Assembly: GCA_964398055.1 (NCBI GenBank)
Contig: CAYNLK010000003.1
Span: 62,001 to 126,000, forward strand
Direction: 5' to 3'
DNA length: 64,000 nucleotides
DNA from: CAYNLK01 sp964398055
GTDB taxonomy: Bacteria > Chloroflexota > Anaerolineae > 4572-78 > J111
The translations under genes were made by a program, and so were the position numbers. The notes under the pieces are model-generated. The model saw nothing but the letters and a program-made list of their open reading frames with translations, had not been told where the DNA came from and did no database searches. Within the stretch, counting starts at the first letter, position 1. Each line of letters begins with the position of its first letter. Below are positions 54,728 through 62,379 of this stretch, one piece after another.

Positions 54728-55645
54728 CTAACCGACCGGGTTGCGCAACCGGCCCAACCGGTCGATTTCGATCTCAACGACATCGCCGGGCTGGAGAAAG
54801 ACTTTAGGCTTCCTGAAGACTCCGACTCCGTCGGGCGTGCCGGTGATGATGATATCCCCCGGTAGCAGAGTGACGGTTTTGGAGATAAAGGCGATCAACT
54901 CCGGAATCTTGAAGATCATCTCAAACGTATTGGAGTTCTGGCGCAATTCACCGTTAACCCAACAGCGGATCCCCAGATTTTGCGGGTCGGCGACCTCGTC
55001 GGCGGTCAGCAGATAGGGTCCAATGGGGCAAAAAGTGTCAAACGACTTGCCCCGAATCCATTGACCATCGCTAAACTGAACGTCGCGGGCGCTCACGTCG
55101 TTGGCAATGGTGTAACCGGCCACGTAGTCGAACGCCTGCTCCACTGCAATATTGCGCCCCTGCCGTCCGATGACCACAGCTAACTCAGCCTCATAGTCAA
55201 CCTGTTGGGAGACATCGGCCGGCCAGGTGATCGCCGCGTCAGGCCCAATGAGGGCGGTAGGAAATTTGGCGAACAGCAACGGTCGTTGGGGCACTTCGAC
55301 ACCCTGTTCGCGGCAATGGTCGTGGTAGTTAAGACCAATGCAAATGATCTTGCCGGGGTTAGCCAGGGGCGGACCAAGCCGAACCTCGGCCAACGGGGTC
55401 AGGTACGGCGCGGCCTCGTCTGCAGGCAAAGAAGCCACCCACTCCACCACATTATCGGCAATTTTCCAGGCTTCCCACCCCCCTTGCAACAGGGTCAACA
55501 TGTCCGGGGGGAACTCAACCGGCAGAGCATCGGGATTGACGCATGATTGGCAGGCAGCATACGCCTGGGCCAAATCCACCACCTGACTGTCGATGAGGGC
55601 GCCTAAACGAGCGGTGTCTTGATAAACGTAAGTAACCAGTTTCAA
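54728..55645 (-). CDS. Fumarylacetoacetate-hydrolase-family enzyme
   Basis: 305 residues. GKIICIGLNYHDHCREQGVE, KFPTALIGPDAAI, VDYEAELAVVIGR (metal ligand Glu residues), NDVSARDVQFSDGQWIRGKS, IITGTPDGVGVFRKP. These are the FAH-family hydrolase/decarboxylase motifs that handle 2-oxo acid intermediates in ring catabolism. TTG start at 55643-55645, with AAGGAGG 10 nt upstream; no ATG is available nearby. It lies between the regulator and the fusion gene in a tight operon. Confidence 0.93.
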   Translation of the reverse strand: MKLVTYVYQDTARLGALIDSQVVDLAQAYAACQSCVNPDALPVEFPPDMLTLLQGGWEAWKIADNVVEWVASLPADEAAPYLTPLAEVRLGPPLANPGKIICIGLNYHDHCREQGVEVPQRPLLFAKFPTALIGPDAAITWPADVSQQVDYEAELAVVIGRQGRNIAVEQAFDYVAGYTIANDVSARDVQFSDGQWIRGKSFDTFCPIGPYLLTADEVADPQNLGIRCWVNGELRQNSNTFEMIFKIPELIAFISKTVTLLPGDIIITGTPDGVGVFRKPKVFLQPGDVVEIEIDRLGRLRNPVG

Positions 55646-55648
55646 GGC

Positions 55649-56350
55649 TCAGTAACCTCCTTTCAGTTTCTGTTCAACGTTATTCAAATGGCAGAGCATA
55701 GCCTGCTGGGCGGACTGGGGATCACGAGCTTGTAGCGCCGCCACAATGGCCCGGTGATCTGCAACGGTCTGCTCCTGGATGCCGGCAATCTCAACCGTCC
55801 GGCGGCGGCTGGCGAAACTGAGTTTACCAATTGAGTCGATGATCCGGCTCAAGATGGGATTCCGGGCCGCCTGGGTGATCTTTTTATGCAACTCGACATC
55901 AGCCTGCAGGAAGGCGATGGGATCACCCAGAGCCTGCTGCGACTTGACCAACCCCGCCTCCAATTCGCGAACCTCCTCGGTGGTAATCCGTTCGGCGGCC
56001 AGGGCCACAATGCCAACTTCAAGAATCTTGCGCGCTTCAAAGAGATGGAGAAAGGTCGAGTCGTCGAGCGAGAGCACAAAGTCGAGATGTTCGACCAATA
56101 GCTCAGGCTCTAACGAAGAGACAAAGGTGCCGGCCCCCTGCCTGATTTCCAACACATTCATCATTGACAGGGCGCGTAGGGCCTCACGTAGAGAAGGCCG
56201 GCTAACCTGCATGATCGCGGCGAGTTCCCGCTCAGGCGGCAACTTGTCGCCAGGCCGAAGCTGCTTTTCTTGCAGCATCGACAGCAGACGAGCGGCAATT
56301 TGCTCCCAGAGGGTATCTTTTTCGACTGTACCGAATTCCAAATCAGACAT
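55649..56350 (-). CDS. GntR-family regulator, FadR subfamily (FCD)
   Basis: About 233 residues from ATG 56350; the 19 codons upstream in the open frame run through the operator. Winged helix: KLPPERELAAIMQVSRPSLR, EALRALSMMNVLEIRQGAGTF. FCD effector domain follows (LFEARKILEVGIVALAAERI, ADVELHKKITQAARNPIL) with the acidic/His metal-site pattern D---H-------N. Presumably senses a substrate or intermediate of the operon and represses until bound. First gene of the operon; a palindromic operator lies in its promoter. Confidence 0.94.
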   Translation of the reverse strand: MSDLEFGTVEKDTLWEQIAARLLSMLQEKQLRPGDKLPPERELAAIMQVSRPSLREALRALSMMNVLEIRQGAGTFVSSLEPELLVEHLDFVLSLDDSTFLHLFEARKILEVGIVALAAERITTEEVRELEAGLVKSQQALGDPIAFLQADVELHKKITQAARNPILSRIIDSIGKLSFASRRRTVEIAGIQEQTVADHRAIVAALQARDPQSAQQAMLCHLNNVEQKLKGGY

Positions 56351-56381
56351 TTTTAACCAGGTGGAGATCGAGAAAAAGGTA

Positions 56382-56398
56382 AAATGGTCAGACCATTT
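56382..56398. promoter_or_regulatory. Predicted FadR/GntR operator
   Basis: Perfect 17-bp palindrome AAATGGTC-A-GACCATTT centred at 56390; TGGTC-N-GACCA is the classical FadR-subfamily half-site arrangement. It is 32 nt upstream of the regulator start and about 65 nt from the divergent promoter. Confidence 0.75.
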
Positions 56399-56454
56399 GT
56401 GGGCCATTTTACTGCAAGCCTACTGCTTTGTCAATAATTCTTTGCCAAAAAAGG

Positions 56455-56483
56455 TTGACCGATCCTCCATTTACTGCTATAAT
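56455..56483 (+). promoter_or_regulatory. Near-consensus promoter of the ABC transporter operon
   Basis: TTGACC (56455-56460), 17-nt spacer, TATAAT (56478-56483). Predicted to give a leader of about 400 nt before the binding-protein gene. Confidence 0.7.
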
Positions 56484-56896
56484 CCACCCAAACGTGCCGA
56501 GAAGCCGCTGCCGAATACTGCCAGTCCAAATCAAATCCAACTATAACCACAATTTAATCACCAGTTCTCCCAGAATCTTGTGTAACAATGGTACGTGTCC
56601 ACACCTTCAGTACTCCAGGAGAGGGCAGGCTTTGGCCTTTTTTCCCAAGAGAACCAGCTAATCCGTGAAGGTGTTCCAGCAAGTTCAAAAATACAGAACG
56701 GGCCAAAAATCCACCCTAACCACGGTTAGTTATAGATTCCAGGACAACACGCCCCTGAGGAGAAGAGGAGGTATGGCTATTCCCAACTGAGAACATCAGA
56801 ATACAAGTCGAGCGAGTAGGAAATTGGCACAACAGTTGCCGGAGCAGGTGGTTCAGTATCAATCATCTTAATTTACACAGAAAATGGGAGGTTTAG
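56484..56896 (+). other. Long untranslated leader of the ABC transporter operon
   Basis: About 410 nt without a supported gene. ACACCTTCA (about 56602) could pair with TGAAGGTGT (about 56665), enclosing an AGGC-TTT-GGCC hairpin followed by six T residues (56640s) that looks like an intrinsic terminator. A transcription-attenuating element is possible; I do not recognise a known riboswitch class. GGGAGG is the ribosome site at the 3' end. Confidence 0.4.
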
Positions 56897-58114
56897 ATGA
56901 GTCAAAAAGTTCTTTTTCTCACAATGGTAATTTTGTTAGCCTTGTCCGTGTCTGTCACGGCCTGCGGGGGCAGCCAAGTCGTCGAAAAAGTGGTTACAGT
57001 TGAAGTGGAGAAGGTGGTTACGGTTGAAGTAGAGAAGGAAGTGGAAAAGATCGTCACCGTCGAAGTCCAGGCTGAAGTGGAAGAAGCCGCCGCCGCGCCA
57101 ACTGAAGCTCCGGCCGCCACTACCCCGGAAACAGCCGCGCCGGCAGCGCAGGCAGGCGGCAACACGCTGAACATTGTGCGCGAGCGCGGTATCTTGAAGT
57201 GCGGCGGAAATGCTAACGTGCCTGGTTTTGGCTACCTTGATCCCGATACCCAACAGTATGTCGGCTTTGATATTGACTACTGCCGGGCTGTGGCTGCGGC
57301 CGTATTGGGCGACGCCGATGCCATTGAAGTGCGCCCCACCACAGCCCAGGAACGCTTCCCGGTGTTGCAGAGTGGTGAAGTTGACGTGCTGATCCGCAAC
57401 ACCACCTGGACCATCAGCCGCGACTCCTCATTGGGCTTCAACTTTGCGCCGACTACTTTTTACGACGGCCAGGGCATGATGGTGATGAAGGATAGCGGCA
57501 TCGAACAACTGGCCGATATGGACGGGGCCACCGTTTGTGTGCAGCAGGGCACCACCACCGAGAAGAACCTGGCTGATGTCTTCCGCTTGTTGGGCCTGAA
57601 CTACGAACCGTTGGTATTGGCCGAAGCGCCGGCGCTATTAGACGCCTTTGCCCAGGGTCGCTGCGACGGTTATACCACCGACAAATCGGCGCTGGTCTCG
57701 CAGATGACCATCCTACCCAATCCCGAAGCTGCTATGATTCTGGCAGAAACGATGTCTAAGGAGCCATTAGCCCCGCTGGTTCGCCACGGCGACGATCAAT
57801 GGTACGACATTGTCAAGTGGGTGGTCTTTGGGACGTTCAACGCCGAAGAACTCGGCATCACCTCGGCCAACGTCGAGGAAATGGCCGCCACCAGCGAAGA
57901 CCCGGTCATCCGCAACCTGCTGGGCGCGGAAGGGGATCTGGGCCAGGGGCTGGGCCTCAGCAATGACTTCATGGTCGAGGTTATCAAGCAGGTGGGCAAC
58001 TACGGTGAGATCTACGAGCGCAACTTGGGGCCTGATACGCCCTTTGATCTGCCGCGCGGCTTGAATGCCCAGTATACTGACGGTGGCCTCATCTATTCAC
58101 CACCGTTCCGCTAG
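56897..58114 (+). CDS. Amino-acid ABC transporter substrate-binding lipoprotein
   Basis: 405 residues. Signal peptide with lipobox VTAC (about 20-23); then a charged repeat linker (VEKVVTVEVEK and variants) and an Ala/Pro stretch typical of Chloroflexota lipoproteins; mature binding domain from about 92 (RERGILKCGGNANVPGFGYL). Family-3 motifs: GFDIDYCRAVAAAVLGD and VRPTTAQERFPVLQSGEVD, then FAPTTFYDGQGMMV, QGRCDGYTTDKSAL and SKEPLAPLVRHGD, resembling AapJ/BztA general amino-acid-binding proteins. ATG with GGGAGG 5 nt upstream. Delivers substrate to the two permeases encoded next. Confidence 0.95.
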   Translation: MSQKVLFLTMVILLALSVSVTACGGSQVVEKVVTVEVEKVVTVEVEKEVEKIVTVEVQAEVEEAAAAPTEAPAATTPETAAPAAQAGGNTLNIVRERGILKCGGNANVPGFGYLDPDTQQYVGFDIDYCRAVAAAVLGDADAIEVRPTTAQERFPVLQSGEVDVLIRNTTWTISRDSSLGFNFAPTTFYDGQGMMVMKDSGIEQLADMDGATVCVQQGTTTEKNLADVFRLLGLNYEPLVLAEAPALLDAFAQGRCDGYTTDKSALVSQMTILPNPEAAMILAETMSKEPLAPLVRHGDDQWYDIVKWVVFGTFNAEELGITSANVEEMAATSEDPVIRNLLGAEGDLGQGLGLSNDFMVEVIKQVGNYGEIYERNLGPDTPFDLPRGLNAQYTDGGLIYSPPFR

Positions 58115-58123
58115 AAGTAACAC

Positions 58124-58235
58124 ACAGTAGCAAAGTAGCAAGATGGCAGGTAGCAGAGTAGCAAGGTAGCAGAGTATCAGGGTAGCAGACACGCCTGCGA
58201 CCTGTGACCTGCTACTTGCTACTTGTGACCTGCCG
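58124..58235. repeat. GTAGCA word array and inverted counterpart between binding-protein and permease genes
   Basis: Octamers around GTAGCAAA, GTAGCAAG, GTAGCAGA, GTATCAGG followed by complementary words CTGCTAC, TTGCTAC, TTGTGACC. It can fold into a long imperfect stem within the operon mRNA. Confidence 0.75.
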
Positions 58236-58265
58236 CGTTGCGTGCCCCCTGAAACGAGGTGATAG

Positions 58266-59957
58266 ATGGCCACAACTTCACCTAAACTTCCTCCGCCCCA
58301 AAAAGAAGCGGCTATTCCTTTCTGGCGAGATGTCAGGGTGCTGGGTGTTATTGGGCAAATCGTTTTTATGGCCGCTGTATTGATTGGGGTTGGTTGGCTG
58401 ATCCGAAATTTTTTGGAGAATGCTCAGGCCCAGGGGTTGAAAATTGGCTTTGACTTTCTGAATACCACCGCCGCTTTCGACATCAAAGAAGGCATTGCCT
58501 ATAAAAATACGGATACCTTTGGCCGGGCTATCTGGGTCGGGATCGTCAATACCATTCGGGTTTCGCTCATCGGTTGTATCCTGACCTCTTTTCTGGGCAC
58601 CACCCTGGGTATTGCTCGCCTGTCGAATAACTGGCTAATCAGTAGAATCGCTGCGGTATATGTAGAAATTATTCGCAACACCCCTTTGTTGGTGCAACTT
58701 TTCTTTATTTATTTTGGCCTCTTTATTCCCCTCCCCTCAGTCAGAGAAGCCATTCAACCGTTTGGCTGGCCGGTCTACCTGAGTCAGCGAGGAGTAGCCT
58801 TGCCCGGTTTAATTTCTACCGTCGGCTTTCCGGTTTGGTTGGCCTTTATCATCCTGGCCATTGTGCTGGTCATGCTGATCTGGATGATTCAATCGCGCCG
58901 GGAAGAGCAAACCGGCGCAGCTGTCAACAAATTTGGGCCGGCCTTGCTGCTCTTTTTGGTGGTGGCGATGGCCGGCTGGTTGGTGACAACAGCCTTGATC
59001 AGCAACCAGGGCATCATGGTTGCCCAATCAAGGAACATTGAGAAGTTCTCCGATTTTGAGACCCTCTACCTGCTCCAGCTTAACAACAATCAGCTCCGGA
59101 GTTTGGGGATAAATCAGGCGACCATCGAGAGCTTTACCTCGGCTGAGGCAGTAGAGCGATACAAACAAAGCCTGACCGATCAAATCAAGAGCGCGCCGGC
59201 GCTTGGCGACGGCAGCGACGTGTTGCAAGCGCAGCTAGACTATTTGAATTCGGCCGTTATCACCGTTTGCGGGGTGGAAGACTCGGTGGGGTTGATCAAT
59301 GCGACCACTCAATTGCGCCGCCAATCGATCCAGGTTGTGGTCAAGAGCGCCAGATCGATGTCTGGTGCGGGCCAGGCTTATGCCGCCGGTGATTGTGACC
59401 TGCTGGCTGCAAGCCAGGCCGAGCTGGCCTCGGAGCGGGCGATCCTGGAAAACCCTCAGGCCCATAGCCTTATGAACGTGACTGTTTCTCCGCTGGTCGT
59501 CAATATGCCGGCCCTGGCCGGTTTCAATATTCAGGGTGGAGTCAAGCTCTCGCCGGAGTTTGCGGCGCTGTTATTGGGACTAACCCTCTACACCAGCGCC
59601 TTTGCCGCTGAAATCGTCCGGGCCGGTATTCTGGCCGTGTCAAAGGGCCAATCGGAAGCCGCCCGGGCTTTAGGTTTGAACGAATGGCAGCGTCTCCGCC
59701 TGATCGTGCTGCCGCAGGCTATGCGGGTGATCATTCCGCCTATGACCAGCCAATATCTCAACCTCACCAAGAACTCCAGTTTGGCTGTGGCCATTGGTTA
59801 TCCCGATCTGGTGGCGGTAGGCAACACAGTGATGAACCAGTCCGGTTTTGCGGTGCAGGTGGTGATGATCTTTATGGCTTCCTATCTCACGCTTAGCCTG
59901 ATCATCTCGGCTTTTTTGAACTGGTATAACAAAAAAGTAGCGTTGGTGGAGCGATAA
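58266..59957 (+). CDS. Amino-acid ABC permease with an inserted substrate-binding-like domain
   Basis: 563 residues, much longer than the roughly 400 of AapQ/BztB-type permeases. Helices at about 28-50, 90-112, 140-158, 188-212, 226-247, 435-455 and the C-terminus; family loop VYVEIIRNTPLLVQLFFIYFG (in parts) and cytoplasmic EAA loop SEAARALGLNEWQRLRLIVL. Between helices there is a soluble insert (about 247-430). Its second half (about 332-412: VITVCGVEDSVG, YAAGDCDLLAASQAELASE, ILENPQAHSLM, TVSPLV) parallels lobe 2 of the operon's own binding protein (ATVCVQQGTTTE, FAQGRCDGYTTDKSALVSQ, ILPNPEAAMIL, SKEPLAPLV). GAGGTG precedes the ATG. Confidence 0.93.
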   Translation: MATTSPKLPPPQKEAAIPFWRDVRVLGVIGQIVFMAAVLIGVGWLIRNFLENAQAQGLKIGFDFLNTTAAFDIKEGIAYKNTDTFGRAIWVGIVNTIRVSLIGCILTSFLGTTLGIARLSNNWLISRIAAVYVEIIRNTPLLVQLFFIYFGLFIPLPSVREAIQPFGWPVYLSQRGVALPGLISTVGFPVWLAFIILAIVLVMLIWMIQSRREEQTGAAVNKFGPALLLFLVVAMAGWLVTTALISNQGIMVAQSRNIEKFSDFETLYLLQLNNNQLRSLGINQATIESFTSAEAVERYKQSLTDQIKSAPALGDGSDVLQAQLDYLNSAVITVCGVEDSVGLINATTQLRRQSIQVVVKSARSMSGAGQAYAAGDCDLLAASQAELASERAILENPQAHSLMNVTVSPLVVNMPALAGFNIQGGVKLSPEFAALLLGLTLYTSAFAAEIVRAGILAVSKGQSEAARALGLNEWQRLRLIVLPQAMRVIIPPMTSQYLNLTKNSSLAVAIGYPDLVAVGNTVMNQSGFAVQVVMIFMASYLTLSLIISAFLNWYNKKVALVER

Positions 59958-59961
59958 GCTT

Positions 59962-61602
59962 ATGGCAACGATTTCCCAAACCAAAGAGACAACCGCCAGC
60001 ACGGCCAACGCTCAATTCGATCTGGATATAGCCGGTTGGTTTAGAAACAACGTTTTCAACAATATCTGGACCGTGATCTTTGTGCTTATTTTTTTGGGCG
60101 CCGACATTTTGATTCTGCGGGCCAGTTACAACGCTAAACCGGTTGGCCTCTCATTCAACCTGGCGCCCAACGGTGTGCCTACCCCGTTGGGTAACCTTAT
60201 CTTGATGCTGACCAACGGAGCTTTGCTCACCAGCACTATTTTTGTCTTATGGGTGGCTGCCCTGGTCTGGGTAGTTTACTGCGCCGCCCGCCATCATTGG
60301 CCCGGACCTTCGCATTGGCTAAAAGACAGCCTCTTCAGTGGAGCCTTTAGTACGCTAACCACGCTCGGCTTGTCAATGCTGGTTGTATTTGCTATGCGCG
60401 GGGCGCTTTCCTGGGCCGTCTTTGGGGCTGAATTTCGCAGCGACCCGGAACAAGTGGGCTTATTGAGGTCCGTAACTCCCGGCGCCATCTGGGGGGTGGT
60501 AACCAACAACCTGAAATTGTTTACCGTGTTCCGCTACCCCATCGATTTGTTGTGGCGCGTCTATGCCTCGCTGGGGATCATCCTGGTGCTGGCAATGTTG
60601 AGTACCCTGGCCTGGAGTTTTGGTTCTCCGCTGAAACGGTATCGCCAGGCCCTGGTGTGGGCCTGGCTGGCTTCAACCGTAGTGATCGGTTTCCTGTTGC
60701 GGGGTTTTCCCAACCAGGCAACCGGCCCGTGGCAGGGAGTCGCCACAACCTTTTGGGGCGGCCTACTGCTGACCATGGTGCTGGCCGTGGTCGGCATTGT
60801 CGTCTCTTTTCCCATTGGGGTGCTGCTGGCTCTGGGCCGGCGCAGCGAGATTCGCGGCGTCCCGTTTATGTGGCTGTGGGGGGCCATCGCCCTGCTCCTC
60901 TACTGGCTCTTCGGCAACTTCCCCACCGAGCCGGTAACCTTGAACATCCCGGTCCTATTTAGAGACCCGCCTATCTGGGTGGTCACCGTGGCGCCGCTGA
61001 CCTATGCCATATTGCAGGCAATTGTGGTGATCACCGTTTTCTGGATCATCGGCCACTATTTGAAGGGTAATCTGATCAAAACTTTCTGTATTGTCTACAT
61101 CGAAGTCATCCGGGGCGTACCGCTGATCACGGTGCTGTTTATGGCCAATATTATGTTGCCTATCTTTCTACCCAAAGGTTTTGACGTTGACAACTTGATT
61201 CGGGTGATGGTGGGCGTTATTATGTTCAGCGCGGCCTACCAGGCCGAAAATGTCCGCGGCGGCTTGCAAGCCATCCCCACGGGGCAATACGAGGCCGCCA
61301 TGGCGGTCGGGTTAAGTACGGCCAAATCGATGCGCTTGATCATCTTGCCTCAAGCGCTCCGGGCAGTCATCCCGGCCATCGTCGGCCTGTTCATCGGCCT
61401 GTTCAAGGATACGTCGCTGGTCTCCATCGTCGGGTTGATCGACCTATTGCGGGTGGCCCAGATTGTGGTGGCGCAACCGGCCTGGTTAGGGTTGCATAAA
61501 GAAACTTTCGCCTTTGTAGCCCTGGTTTATTGGGTTTTTGCCTTCTCAATGTCGCAAGCCAGCCAGCGACTGGAGCGGAGACTTGGAGTTGGTCAATACT
61601 AG
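59962..61602 (+). CDS. Amino-acid ABC permease (AapM/BztC-like) with extended N-terminus
   Basis: 546 residues. Starts 4 nt after the preceding stop. Usual permease core in the last 280 residues: FCIVYIEVIRGVPLITVLFM, EAA loop YEAAMAVGLSTAKSMRLIIL with PQALRAVIPAIVG, and LFKDTSLVSIVGLIDLLR. The first 260 residues add several hydrophobic helices and large external segments, longer than typical AapM. No binding-protein-like motif is visible here. Forms the heterodimeric channel with the preceding permease. Confidence 0.93.
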   Translation: MATISQTKETTASTANAQFDLDIAGWFRNNVFNNIWTVIFVLIFLGADILILRASYNAKPVGLSFNLAPNGVPTPLGNLILMLTNGALLTSTIFVLWVAALVWVVYCAARHHWPGPSHWLKDSLFSGAFSTLTTLGLSMLVVFAMRGALSWAVFGAEFRSDPEQVGLLRSVTPGAIWGVVTNNLKLFTVFRYPIDLLWRVYASLGIILVLAMLSTLAWSFGSPLKRYRQALVWAWLASTVVIGFLLRGFPNQATGPWQGVATTFWGGLLLTMVLAVVGIVVSFPIGVLLALGRRSEIRGVPFMWLWGAIALLLYWLFGNFPTEPVTLNIPVLFRDPPIWVVTVAPLTYAILQAIVVITVFWIIGHYLKGNLIKTFCIVYIEVIRGVPLITVLFMANIMLPIFLPKGFDVDNLIRVMVGVIMFSAAYQAENVRGGLQAIPTGQYEAAMAVGLSTAKSMRLIILPQALRAVIPAIVGLFIGLFKDTSLVSIVGLIDLLRVAQIVVAQPAWLGLHKETFAFVALVYWVFAFSMSQASQRLERRLGVGQY

Positions 61603-61623
61603 CCAAGAGGAAATTGAAAAGCT

Positions 61624-62364
<741 letters not shown>

Positions 62365-62379
62365 GGACAAAATGCAATC

